From positions 4,923,501 to 4,987,500 of the forward strand of contig NZ_CP029254.1 in the NCBI RefSeq assembly GCF_003122365.1: a stretch of 64,000 nt of DNA, in the 5' to 3' direction. This document shows positions 40,436 to 48,793 of this stretch, one piece after another. How positions within the stretch are numbered: position 1 is the first letter of the stretch; each line of letters starts with the position of its first letter. This stretch comes from Streptomyces spongiicola (GTDB lineage Bacteria > Actinomycetota > Actinomycetes > Streptomycetales > Streptomycetaceae). A program made the position numbers and the translations under genes. Under the pieces are notes generated by a model, which did not search any database, was not told where the DNA came from, and worked only from the letters and a program-made list of their open reading frames with translations.

Positions 40436-41175
40436 GCCGGCGGTGCCGTCTCGGCGCGGTGGGTGCGGGGGTGCCGCCTCGGCGCGATGGGTGCGGTCGG
40501 CGCCGCCGAAACGCCGAAACGCCGAAACGGCGGAGGGACGGAGGAGGCGGGGGAGTTCCTGTGCCACTCGCGGCTGAGGGGCGGCGGGGCTCCCGCGCCA
40601 CTCGCGGCCCGAGCGGTGCCGCCGCCGGTCGGTGCCGCGCCCGAGCGGTGCCGCCGCTTCCGCGCGGCCGCGCTGCCGGACCGTCCCCGTGCCGGGCCGT
40701 CCCCGTGCCGGGCCGTTCCCGTGCCGGGCCGTTCCCGTGCCGGGTCGTTCCCGTGCCGGGTCGTTCCCGTGTCGGGTCGTTCCCGTGCCGGGCCGTTCCC
40801 GTGCCGGGCCGTCCCTGTGCCGGGCCGGGACCGGCGCCGAGCCGCAGCCCGTGTCGGGTCGTTCCCGTGTCGGGTCGTTCCCGTGCCGGGCCGTCCCTGT
40901 GCCGGGCCGGGACCGGCGCCGAGCCGCAGCCCGTGTCGGGTCGTTCCCGTGTCGGGTCGTTCCCGTGCCGGACCGTTCCCCTGCCGGGCCGTCCCTGTGC
41001 CGGACCGTTCCCGTGCCGGGCCGAGACCGGCGCCGAGCCGCAGCCCGTGTCGGCGGTGTCTGCCGGCGTATGGCGTTGTCTGTCAGCGTCTGTCGGCGTC
41101 TGTCGGCGTCTGTCAGTGTCTGCCGATGTCTGTCGGCGTCTGCCGGTGCCCGCCCCGATCGCGGCCGGCCACCCC
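40436..41175. repeat. Large minisatellite field before hutH
   Basis: From about 40680 to 41045 a 16-bp unit (CCGTGCCGGGCCGTTC and variants) is repeated more than fifteen times, interrupted three times by a longer GACCGGCGCCGAGCCGCAGC block (at about 40829, 40911 and 41025). From 41083 to 41145 a 10-bp unit (GTCTGTCGGC) is repeated. The proximal part (40436-40680) has GCCGCCTCGGCGC-type repeats. No gene seen. Confidence 0.9.
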
Positions 41176-41204
41176 GTGACAGAGAGGGATTCAATCCGTA
41201 GGGT
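41176..41204 (+). promoter_or_regulatory. Predicted hutH promoter giving a leaderless transcript
   Basis: GTGACA (41176-41181), a 17-bp spacer and TAGGGT (41199-41204). The transcription start expected 6-8 bases later falls at or next to the ATG at 41212, and there is no ribosome-binding site, so a leaderless mRNA is predicted. Confidence 0.6.
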
Positions 41205-41211
41205 GCTGAAT

Positions 41212-42789
41212 ATGGATATGCACACTGTCGTGGTGGGGACGTCCGGGACCACCGCCGAAGACGTCATCGCCGTGGCTCGCGGCAACGCCCGGATCGAGCT
41301 CTCCGGTGACGCGCTCTCCGCGCTCGCCGCCGCGCGCGCGATCGTGGACGCCCTCGCCGCGAAGCCCGAGCCGGTGTACGGGGTCTCGACCGGGTTCGGC
41401 GCCCTGGCGACCCGGCACATCGGTCACGACCTGCGCACCCAGCTCCAGCGCAACATCGTCCGCTCGCACGCCGCCGGCATGGGCCCCCGGGTCGAGCGGG
41501 AGGTCGTCCGCGCCCTGATGTTCCTCCGGCTGAAGACGGTGGCGTCCGGGCACACCGGCGTACGCCCCGAGGTCGCGCAGACCATGGCGGACGTCCTCAA
41601 CGCCGGGATCACACCCGTCGTGCACGAGTACGGCTCCCTCGGCTGCTCCGGCGACCTCGCGCCGCTGTCGCACTGCGCGCTGACGCTGATGGGGGAGGGC
41701 GACGCCGAAGGCCCCGACGGCACCCTCCGCCCCGCCGGCGAACTCCTCGCCGCCCACGGCATCAAGCCGGTCGAACTGCACGAGAAGGAGGGCCTCGCCC
41801 TCCTCAACGGCACCGACGGCATGCTCGGCATGCTGATCATGGCTCTCGACGACCTGCGCAGGCTCTACACCTCCGCCGACATCACCGCCGCCCTCACCCT
41901 GGAAGGGCTGCTCGGCACCGACACCGTGCTCGCGCCGGACCTGCACGCCATCCGCCCCCACCCGGGACAGGCCGCCTCCGCCGCCAACATGCGCGCCGTC
42001 CTGCACGGCTCCGAGCTGACCGGCCACTACCAGGAGGAGGAGGCTCCCCGGGTCCAGGACGCCTACTCGGTGCGCTGCGCGCCGCAGGTCGCCGGCGCCG
42101 GCCGGGACACCATCGCCCACGCCGCACTCGTCGCCGAACGCGAACTCGCCGCCGCCATCGACAATCCGGTGGTGCTGCCCGGAGGCACCGCCCCGGACGG
42201 GGGCTCCCGGGGAGGCCGGGTCGAGTCCAACGGCAACTTCCACGGCGCGCCCGTCGCATACGTGCTCGACTTCCTCGCCATCGCCGCCGCCGACCTCGGC
42301 TCCATCGCCGAACGCCGCACCGACCGGCTGCTGGACAAGAACCGCTCCCACGGCCTGCCGCCCTTCCTCGCCGACGATCCGGGCGTGGACTCCGGCCTGA
42401 TGATCGCCCAGTACACGCAGGCGGCGCTCGTCAGCGAGATGAAGCGGCTCGCCGTACCGGCCTCCGCCGACTCCATCCCCTCCTCCGCCATGCAGGAGGA
42501 CCATGTCTCCATGGGCTGGTCGGCCGCGCGCAAACTGCGCACCGCCGTCGACAACCTGACCCGGGTCATCGCGGTCGAGCTCTACGCGGCGGCCCGCGCG
42601 ATCGGGCTGCGCCGGGGGCTCACCCCGGCACCCGCCTCCCAGGCGGTCATGGCGGCCCTGCGCGCGGCTGGTGTGGACGGCCCCGGGCCGGATCGTTTCC
42701 TCGCCCCGGACCTGGCGGCCGCCGAGGCGTTCGTCCGGGACGGGCGGCTGATCGAGGCCGTGCAGCCGGTGACCGGTCCGCTGGCGTAG
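41212..42789 (+). CDS. hutH: Histidine ammonia-lyase
   Basis: First enzyme of histidine degradation; converts L-histidine to urocanate and ammonia. The 525-residue protein has the N-terminal YGVSTGFGALATRHI loop with the catalytic tyrosine, the MIO prosthetic-group tripeptide in GSLGCSGDLAPLSH, here Cys145-Ser146-Gly147 in place of the commoner Ala-Ser-Gly, then HEKEGLALLNGTDGMLG and the conserved QDAYSVRCAPQV and SSAMQEDHVSMG segments. The start MDMHTVVVGTSGTTA agrees with streptomycete HutH as I remember it. There is no ribosome site; see the promoter entry. It is a single-gene unit with a terminator hairpin at 42904-42956; other hut genes are not in the window. Confidence 0.97.
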   Translation: MDMHTVVVGTSGTTAEDVIAVARGNARIELSGDALSALAAARAIVDALAAKPEPVYGVSTGFGALATRHIGHDLRTQLQRNIVRSHAAGMGPRVEREVVRALMFLRLKTVASGHTGVRPEVAQTMADVLNAGITPVVHEYGSLGCSGDLAPLSHCALTLMGEGDAEGPDGTLRPAGELLAAHGIKPVELHEKEGLALLNGTDGMLGMLIMALDDLRRLYTSADITAALTLEGLLGTDTVLAPDLHAIRPHPGQAASAANMRAVLHGSELTGHYQEEEAPRVQDAYSVRCAPQVAGAGRDTIAHAALVAERELAAAIDNPVVLPGGTAPDGGSRGGRVESNGNFHGAPVAYVLDFLAIAAADLGSIAERRTDRLLDKNRSHGLPPFLADDPGVDSGLMIAQYTQAALVSEMKRLAVPASADSIPSSAMQEDHVSMGWSAARKLRTAVDNLTRVIAVELYAAARAIGLRRGLTPAPASQAVMAALRAAGVDGPGPDRFLAPDLAAAEAFVRDGRLIEAVQPVTGPLA

Positions 42790-42839
42790 CGCGGAACACG
42801 CCGCAGGCGCCCCAGACCGCCAGACCGCCCGACCGCCCG

Positions 42840-42887
42840 TTCGGAAGTTCGGAAGTTCGGAAGTTCGGACGTTCGGACGTTCGGACG
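42840..42887. repeat. Six tandem 8-bp repeats (TTCGGAAG / TTCGGACG)
   Basis: Three copies of TTCGGAAG are followed by three of TTCGGACG, 50 bp after the hutH stop codon. Confidence 0.93.
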
Positions 42888-42903
42888 TGCTGCGTGCCAC
42901 GCC

Positions 42904-42956
42904 GCCCGACCCCGCCCCACCCCCCACCGCAAGGCGGGGACGGGACGGGGTCGGGC
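42904..42956. terminator. Long-loop hairpin between hutH and the SulP gene
   Basis: GCCCGACCCCG (42904-42914) pairs with CGGGGTCGGGC (42946-42956); an inner CCGCC.../GGCGG pair shortens the loop. It lies between convergent genes. Confidence 0.65.
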
Positions 42957-43098
42957 AGGTGCGCGAACCTGCCGCACCAACGACAGCCGGAATCGAGGGA
43001 CCGTTCCCAAGCCGAAGCCCGCACGCTCTGGTGGTGTGGCGGACCTTCCGGCCCGGAGTACCCGGAGTACCCGGAGTACCCGGAACACCGAGGCCTGA

Positions 43099-44949
43099 CT
43101 ACGGTCTCGGCAACGGCCGCTCAGTGCGTACGCGGGTGCCGAGGGCCCCTTCGGCGGCCCGTCCGAGGGGCCCGGTGCCGCGGGCCGGACCGTCCCCTGG
43201 GCTCAGCGTCGAGGCGAACCGGTATCCCTGGGCCATGTCGTGCGCGGGACGGGCGGCCGCCGTGCGCACGGTGGCCGGCCCCGGAGCGCCGGGTGGCGGC
43301 CGGTGCCGGACCCGCGAGGCGCCGGGCACCGCCCCGAAGCGGGGCGCGGCAGCCGGCCCGTCGGCTCCGGCCGGCCCTGGCCCTGGACCCGGCCCCGGCG
43401 CCTGCGCCTGCGCCGGCCCCGGGTCCGGCAGACTGACCTCCACCTGCCCGGCGCCGGCCCTGCGGCGCTGCCCGGCCCAGTCCTCCACCTGGCTGCGGCA
43501 GGCGAGGTCGAGGTGGGTCGCACCGCTGAGGTCCACATGGACGCGGGGTTCGGCGGCCACCGACTCCAGCGCGTCGATCAGGCGGGGCAGCCGCAGGAAG
43601 GTCGCGTTGCCGCTCAGTGTCAGGCGGGTGACGCCGTCCGCCGAGGTGATCCGGGCCGTCATCCGGGACATGCGCACGGCTGCCAGGACGATGGCGACGG
43701 CCAGGCCCGCGAGCACGCCCTCCAGGAGGTTGGAGACGACGATCGCCACGGTGGTGATCACCATGACGACCCCCTCGCCGCGGTCGGTCCGCCACATCCG
43801 CGGGAAGGCCCCCGGGTCGAAGAGCTTCCAGCCGGCGTGGACGAGTATCCCCGCGAGCACCGCCACGGGGACGAGGCCCAGCAGCCCGGGGAGCAGCAGC
43901 CCGAAGGCCAGCAGCCAGCCGCCGTGCACCACTCGGGAGACCTTGGTCCGCGCACCGGCCTGTACGTTGGCCGAACTCCGGGCGATCACCGCGGTGATGG
44001 GCAGTGCGCCCAGCAGCCCGCACAGGGAGTTGCCGACGCCCTGCGAGACCAGTTCGGCGTTGTACCGGGTTCGGGGCCCGTTGTGCATCCGGTCGACGGC
44101 CGCCGCGCTGAACAGGGTCTCCGCCGAGGCGATGACGGCGAAGGTGACGACCGTGGTGAGCACCCCGATGTCGAGGAGCCCGGCGAAGTCCCCCGGATCC
44201 GGCACCGCGACCGCGTCGCGCAGGTCGCCGAAGGAGACGCGCTGGACGTCGAACCCGGGGAAGGTCGCCACGACCGTGCCGATCACCACCACGGCCAGCG
44301 GGGCGGGCACCTTGCCGACCGGGCCGGGGACCTTCCGCCACGCGAAGCACAGGGCGACCGACAGCACCCCGAGCAGGAGCGCGGCGCTGCGGTGCGGCTC
44401 GGCGAGCGTGCGGCCGAGGAGGTCGGGGAGGCCCGCAAGGTTCCCCAGGGCCGATCCGGTCTGCGAGGAGTCCGCGAGGGCGTAGGTCTGACTCAGTATC
44501 AGCGGAAGGCCGATTCCGGCGAGCATGCCCTGGACGACGGCGAGCGAGATGGACTGGAAGGCACGTCCCATCCGCAGTGCCCCGAGCAGCACCTGGAGCA
44601 GGCCCGTGGCCAGGACGACCGGCCCCAGCAGGCCGATCCCGTGCTCGCCGACGAACTCCAGTACGAGGGCCGCGAGTCCGGCCGCCGGACCACTGACCTG
44701 GATGCTGCTGCCGGGGAGGAATCCGACGACCAGTCCGCCGACGATCCCGGAGACGATGCCCAGGGCCACGGGCACGCCGGAGGCCACCGCGATTCCGATG
44801 CACAGGGGCACGGCGACCAGGAAGACCACGAGCGAGGCGAGGAGGTCCGTACCGAGCGAGGACATGCCGCCGCCGGCCGGTGCGGAGGGCCGCGGTGCCC
44901 GGTACGCGTGGCGCGGCGGCTGTTTCCGTGAGAGGGGGAGCGTTGACAC
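43099..44949 (-). CDS. SulP-family anion transporter with STAS domain
   Basis: A 616-residue SLC26/SulP transporter for sulfate, bicarbonate or related anions. The hydrophobic core begins with the typical TDLLASLVVFLVAVPLCIGI and includes the GLLGALPITAVIARSSANVQ segment (a strongly conserved SulP signature) and about 12-14 helices. A cytoplasmic STAS domain follows near residues 430-520 (RLTLSGNATFLRLPRLIDAL, VHVDLSGATHLDLACRSQVE). The last ~95 residues are a Pro/Ala/Gly-rich tail. GTG 44949 has AAAGGA at the right distance. The beta-carbonic anhydrase gene lies 62 bp upstream in the same direction; SulP plus carbonic anhydrase is a known association, also as fusions, which favours bicarbonate as substrate. 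Confidence 0.92.
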   Translation of the reverse strand: MSTLPLSRKQPPRHAYRAPRPSAPAGGGMSSLGTDLLASLVVFLVAVPLCIGIAVASGVPVALGIVSGIVGGLVVGFLPGSSIQVSGPAAGLAALVLEFVGEHGIGLLGPVVLATGLLQVLLGALRMGRAFQSISLAVVQGMLAGIGLPLILSQTYALADSSQTGSALGNLAGLPDLLGRTLAEPHRSAALLLGVLSVALCFAWRKVPGPVGKVPAPLAVVVIGTVVATFPGFDVQRVSFGDLRDAVAVPDPGDFAGLLDIGVLTTVVTFAVIASAETLFSAAAVDRMHNGPRTRYNAELVSQGVGNSLCGLLGALPITAVIARSSANVQAGARTKVSRVVHGGWLLAFGLLLPGLLGLVPVAVLAGILVHAGWKLFDPGAFPRMWRTDRGEGVVMVITTVAIVVSNLLEGVLAGLAVAIVLAAVRMSRMTARITSADGVTRLTLSGNATFLRLPRLIDALESVAAEPRVHVDLSGATHLDLACRSQVEDWAGQRRRAGAGQVEVSLPDPGPAQAQAPGPGPGPGPAGADGPAAAPRFGAVPGASRVRHRPPPGAPGPATVRTAAARPAHDMAQGYRFASTLSPGDGPARGTGPLGRAAEGALGTRVRTERPLPRP

Positions 44950-45011
44950 GATGGTCCTTTCGCGCGCACCGCTGGCCGGTGCGCGCCGGGAAGGGCGTGG
45001 GGGGCGCGGTT

Positions 45012-45614
45012 TCAGCAGCGGCGAGGGTCGCCGAACACCGCGGTGATCTCCTTCACCTCGCCGGTGTCGACGCGGTAGTACCAGGCGTGCAGTCCGAGGC
45101 GGCCCGCGGCGACCGCGCGCTCGATCTGCGGGTAGCCCCGCAGCGCCTCGACCTGGGCCGCGACATGGCACTGGACGTGGGCCTCCAGTTCGGCGTCGTC
45201 CGGTGCGGCGCCGCGCAGCGACGACAGCGCGGGGCGGGAGGGTTCGAGCCAGGTCGCGACGCTGGGCAGCGTGCTCAGGTCGTCGCCGCGGGCCAGCGCG
45301 GCCACCGCGCCGCAGTGCGAGTGGCCGCAGACGATGACGTCGCGCACCCGCAGCACGTCGATCGCGTACTCGATGGTGGCGGCCTCCGCGCACCTCGCCT
45401 CGGCCGTGTACGGGGGGACGACATGTCCGGCGGTGCGCAACTCGAAGAGTTCGCCCGGATGCGCGTCGGTGATGAGGCACGGCACCACGCGGGAGTCGGA
45501 ACAGGTGATGAACAGCGCGGCGGGGGCCTGGCCGGCGGCGAGACTGCGGTAGTAGCCCCGGTCGCGGACGATCCGCTGCCGGAAGGACCGGGCGCGTTCG
45601 AGCAGGTCGTTCAC
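45012..45614 (-). CDS. Beta-class carbonic anhydrase
   Basis: Interconverts CO2 and bicarbonate. The 200-residue protein has the zinc ligands Cys38 and Asp40 with Arg42 in ITCSDSRVVP, and His98/Cys101 in VIVCGHSHCGAVAAL, so the site is complete. FELRTAGHVVPPY and ATIEYAIDVLRVRDVIV are also typical of the family. CAGGAGA stands before the GTG start at 45614. It is the first gene of a probable two-gene operon with the SulP transporter. Together they may supply bicarbonate, which the biotin-dependent carboxylase encoded elsewhere in this window consumes; that link is speculative. Confidence 0.95.
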   Translation of the reverse strand: MNDLLERARSFRQRIVRDRGYYRSLAAGQAPAALFITCSDSRVVPCLITDAHPGELFELRTAGHVVPPYTAEARCAEAATIEYAIDVLRVRDVIVCGHSHCGAVAALARGDDLSTLPSVATWLEPSRPALSSLRGAAPDDAELEAHVQCHVAAQVEALRGYPQIERAVAAGRLGLHAWYYRVDTGEVKEITAVFGDPRRC

Positions 45615-45980
45615 TGGTGGTTCTCCTGTGCGGCGGGCGTCCCGGGCGGACGCCGTTCGCGAGAAGCCTGCAAGGGCGGTATGAGCCGGGTGTGAGCCGG
45701 CGATGAGAGAGGCCTCACCGACGGCCCGGACGCCGCCCGGGTGGAGCGCGAGGGGCGGCGCCGGGCCGGACCGAGCCTCCGTCGCGGCGGGGTCAGCCCG
45801 CGCAGATGCGCCTCCGCGCTCGTGGGAGCCCGTGCATGTGCGCTTCCGTGCTCGGGTGCTTCCGTGCTCGGGCGCCCGCGAGGACCGTTCGGGTGCGAAC
45901 CGCTCGTGTACGGCCCGTTCGTGTACGGCCCGTTCGGGTACGGACCGTTCGAGTACGGACCGTTCGAGTACGGCCCGAAC
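45615..45980. repeat. Intergenic region with 15-bp tandem repeats
   Basis: Five copies of GTACGGCCCGTTCGT-like units start at 45908, 45923, 45938, 45953 and 45968 and reach the stop codon of the response regulator. TGCTCGGGTGCTTCCG-type repeats lie just before them (about 45848-45875). No gene. Confidence 0.88.
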
Positions 45981-46685
45981 TCAGCGCGTGCCGCTCGCCC
46001 TCGCTGCCGGCGGCGGCGGTGGCACGCAGGCACGCAGCCGGTAGCCGACGCCGCGTACGGTCTCCAGCCGTTCGGCGCCCAGCTTGCGGCGCAGGTAACG
46101 CACGTACACGTCGACGATGTTCGAGCCCGGGTCGTAGTCGAACCCCCACACCCGGGACAGCAGTTGCTCGCGGGTCAGCACATGGTCGGGATTGCGCAGG
46201 AACACCTCGGCCAGGCCGAACTCCCGGGAGGACAGTTCCACGGCACGGCCGTCCACATGGGCCCGGCGGGTACGCAGATCGAGGGCGAGGTCCCCGGCCC
46301 GCAGCAGGGACGCCTCGGGGGCGCTCTCCCTGCGCAGCCTCAACCGCACCCGCGCCAGCAGTTCCTCGAACACGAAGGGCTTGGACATGTAGTCGTCGGC
46401 GCCGCCCTCCAGCCCCGCGACCACGTCGGACACGCTGTCGCGGGCGGTCAGGATGATCACCGGGAGCGCCACCCTGCTCTCCCGGAGCTTGCGCAGCACG
46501 GTGAAGCCGTCGCAGGACGGCAGGCCCAGGTCCAGGATCACCAGGTCGCAGGCGCCCGACCGCGCGTGCTCGTAGGCGTCGAGACCGTCAGCGACGACCG
46601 TGGTCACGAAGCCGTTGCAGCGCAGGCCTTTTTCGACGAACGAGGCGATCCTTGGCTCGTCCTCCGCGATGAGTATCCGGTTCAT
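45981..46685 (-). CDS. OmpR-family response regulator
   Basis: A 234-residue response regulator. The receiver has IAEDEPRIASFVEKGLR, phospho-acceptor Asp52 in VILDLGLPSCDG, a T in ILTARD and the lysine in DDYMSKPFVFEELLAR. The winged-helix effector domain has LSSREFGLAEVFLRNPDHVL, SNIVDVYVRYLRRKLG and the wing LETVRGVGYRLR. It ends in a PPPPPAARASGTR tail formed where the 15-bp repeats begin. The start ATG 46685 lies within the 3' end of the sensor-kinase gene, a 98-bp overlap that implies strict co-expression. Confidence 0.93.
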   Translation of the reverse strand: MNRILIAEDEPRIASFVEKGLRCNGFVTTVVADGLDAYEHARSGACDLVILDLGLPSCDGFTVLRKLRESRVALPVIILTARDSVSDVVAGLEGGADDYMSKPFVFEELLARVRLRLRRESAPEASLLRAGDLALDLRTRRAHVDGRAVELSSREFGLAEVFLRNPDHVLTREQLLSRVWGFDYDPGSNIVDVYVRYLRRKLGAERLETVRGVGYRLRACVPPPPPAARASGTR

Positions 46686-48135
46686 GGTCACCTTCCACGT
46701 ACGGGGTCCGCAGGGGCAGGTCCATGACGAAGCGCGCGCCCCCGGTCCGCACGTCCTCGACCCTCGCCGTGCCTCCGTGCGCCTGGGCGATCTCGAGGAC
46801 GATCGCCAGTCCGAGCCCGATACCGGCGCGGGTGGCGTCACGGGCACCCGAGCGGACCGCCTGGGCGAAGCGGTCGAAGATCCGTTCCCGGTCGTGGGGA
46901 CCCACTCCGGGGCCGGTGTCGCGCACCCAGAGCAGCACCCGGTCACCGCGTACGAGGGAGCCCATCTCGATCAGGTCGCCGTTCTCGGTGTGGCCCACGG
47001 CGTTGGAGGCGAGCTGCATCAGCGCCTGAGTCACACGCTGGCCGTCGAGCAGCACCGTGGCCTCGGACACATGGGCGACCATCCAGTTCCGCTGCCCCAG
47101 GGCGCGGGCCTTGGCCACGGCGTCCACCACGAGATCGGTGAGATGGGTGCTCCCCACGGTGAGGAAGTCGGGCCTCTCCGCCTTGGCCAGTAGCAACAGG
47201 TCTCGCACGATCCGGCCCATCCGGTCGAGTTCGTCCACGACGAGGGCCCTCGTGGCCCCCTGCTCGGCCGCTCCGCCGTCCATCAGCTCCAGGTGGCCGC
47301 GGATCACGGTGATCGGCGTGCGGAGTTCGTGCGCGACCTCGTCGAGGAAGCGGCGCTGAGCGGTGAAGGCGTTCTCCAGCCGGTCCAGCATGCGATTGAA
47401 CGTGTGTGCCAGCGCGGCCACGTCGTCGGAACCCGACACCTCCAGGCGCCGTCGCAGATCGTCCTCGCCGATGCGTTCCGCGGTCCTCCGCACCAGCCGG
47501 ATCGGGGCCAGGACCCGGCCGGCGACGAGCCAGCTGGCCAGACCTGCCAGCACCAGGGCCGCGGCCCCGGCGCCGAGCAGCATCCGGGCCACACGGTGCT
47601 CCTGGTGCTGCTGGCGGTCCCTGAACTCCAGCACCACGAGGCGCACATCGCGGGGGTCACCCGACACACGCACGGGAATCACCCCGTACCGCACCCTTCC
47701 GACCGGCGAGTCGACCCAGCCGATCGCGGTACCGGGGACTGCGGCGAGCCGGGCCACCAGGGCGGGATCCTTGTCGAGCCTGGTCGGCGGGTCGGCCGGG
47801 CTGCGCCGGTCCGCCCGGCCGTCGACGATGCTGAACAGCGTGGCGTCACGGCGCGGCAGGTTGACGGACATGTACGCGGTGAGCAGCGCGGCGCCGTCGG
47901 AGTACGGCCGCCCCGTGCCCGGCTCCCGGGCGGCCCCGGCGAACCTCCTCAGCTCGTCGGCCTCCTGCCGCAACTGCTCGTCCACCTGGGCGTCCAGCTG
48001 CCGCTGCCACACGGTCGTGATACCCACGGCCGGTACGGCCAGGGCGGTGGTGACGAGGAGCATCATCCAGCCGACGATGCGCGATCGTGCGCTGGGCGCA
48101 TAGCGGATCCACTCCCGGATCCTCCCCACCGTCAC
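46588..48135 (-). CDS. Two-component sensor histidine kinase
   Basis: A 515-residue membrane sensor kinase, partner of the overlapping response regulator. Order: TM1 near 22-42 (GWMMLLVTTALAVPAVGITT), an extracytoplasmic sensor region of about 140 residues, TM2 near 187-206, HAMP domain, H-box FLDEVAHELRTPITVIRGHL with His269, N-box ALMQLASNAVGH, G-boxes RDTGPGV and GIGLGLAI. GTG 48135 is preferred because GAGGGC precedes it and the protein then starts just before TM1; GTG 48129 is also possible. The upstream open frame is shadow sequence of a different gene. The last ~35 residues overlap the regulator gene. The signal may concern the envelope, judging from the exported-protein genes upstream. 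Confidence 0.9.
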   Translation of the reverse strand: MTVGRIREWIRYAPSARSRIVGWMMLLVTTALAVPAVGITTVWQRQLDAQVDEQLRQEADELRRFAGAAREPGTGRPYSDGAALLTAYMSVNLPRRDATLFSIVDGRADRRSPADPPTRLDKDPALVARLAAVPGTAIGWVDSPVGRVRYGVIPVRVSGDPRDVRLVVLEFRDRQQHQEHRVARMLLGAGAAALVLAGLASWLVAGRVLAPIRLVRRTAERIGEDDLRRRLEVSGSDDVAALAHTFNRMLDRLENAFTAQRRFLDEVAHELRTPITVIRGHLELMDGGAAEQGATRALVVDELDRMGRIVRDLLLLAKAERPDFLTVGSTHLTDLVVDAVAKARALGQRNWMVAHVSEATVLLDGQRVTQALMQLASNAVGHTENGDLIEMGSLVRGDRVLLWVRDTGPGVGPHDRERIFDRFAQAVRSGARDATRAGIGLGLAIVLEIAQAHGGTARVEDVRTGGARFVMDLPLRTPYVEGDHEPDTHRGGRAKDRLVRRKRPALQRLRDHGRR

Positions 48136-48685
48136 CGCCCTCGCCGTCCCCGCTGTCGCCGCCGCCCCTGCCGGCCTCTCTCCTCCCGCGGCCCTCGCCG
48201 TCGCCGTCCTCGTCCCCTCCCTCGCCGTCGCCGTCGTCCCCCCTGTCTCCGTCCTCGTCGTCTTCGTCGTCCCCGTCGTCTTCGTCGTCCGGGTCGGCCA
48301 CCGCGCCGCGACCGTCCCCCCAGCCGCCGCCCGACCCGTCCTCAGGCACGCCCGAGTCGTCACTGCGCGGAGGAACCGGCGGCGGCACGGCCCGACCGCC
48401 GGGGACCCGGGCGGACGGGCCGGAACGGGGCGGTGAGTGCGAGGGCCGGGGCGCGGAAGCCGTAGGAGCCTGCGACGGGGACGAGGACGGGGACGGGGAC
48501 GGCCGGACCACCGACGGCGCGGACGGTCCGCCGACAGCGCCGTCGGTGCCGTGGGCCGGGACGAACACCTCCGGCCCCAGGGACGGAGCCCCCTCCGCAC
48601 CCGTCCACACCCGACCGACCGTCATACCGGCAACTACGCAGAAGCACACGGCGACGTTCAGCGCACCGATTCTTCGTATACCCAT
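47846..48685 (-). CDS. Putative exported acidic protein, 3' part doubtful
   Basis: The frame begins with a signal-like sequence, MGIRRIGALNVAVCFCVVAG followed by MTVGRVWTG, then a Pro/Ser-rich segment (PSPSPSSSPSQAPTASAPRP) and an acidic low-complexity stretch of Asp, Glu and Gly (about residues 130-185). Beyond that the frame overlaps the histidine kinase gene by about 290 bp and loses protein character, so either the natural end lies near 48140 and a frameshift in the acidic repeat has extended it, or the start of the kinase gene is overlapped. No strong ribosome site precedes ATG 48685. It is the middle gene between the LAXTG surface protein and the kinase, all reading the same way. Function unknown. 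Confidence 0.45.
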   Translation of the reverse strand: MGIRRIGALNVAVCFCVVAGMTVGRVWTGAEGAPSLGPEVFVPAHGTDGAVGGPSAPSVVRPSPSPSSSPSQAPTASAPRPSHSPPRSGPSARVPGGRAVPPPVPPRSDDSGVPEDGSGGGWGDGRGAVADPDDEDDGDDEDDEDGDRGDDGDGEGGDEDGDGEGRGRREAGRGGGDSGDGEGGDGGEDPGVDPLCAQRTIAHRRLDDAPRHHRPGRTGRGYHDRVAAAAGRPGGRAVAAGGRRAEEVRRGRPGAGHGAAVLRRRRAAHRVHVRQPAAP

Positions 48686-48793
48686 TCGGCCAGTCTGGTG
48701 CGCCCGTCCCCGGGGCGACCCGAAGAGGAGAAGACTCTCATCCGGACGGTCGGCGGGCCGCCGGGAGACCGGGGCCGGGCCCCGCGGTCCGGC

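Noticed and set aside
39379..42789. Very long frame joining the diguanylate cyclase region with histidine ammonia-lyase
   Set aside because: Upstream of 41212 the frame is the wrong frame of the cyclase gene and then minisatellite DNA; HutH starts at its usual N-terminus.
43099..45480. Much longer SulP protein (793 residues) with a large N-terminal extension
   Set aside because: The extension lies on top of the carbonic anhydrase gene in another frame; GTG 44949 has a good ribosome site and gives a normal SulP start.
46588..48600. Histidine kinase starting about 150 residues earlier
   Set aside because: The extra part is Thr/Arg-rich shadow of the exported acidic protein's frame; the kinase begins just before its first membrane helix.
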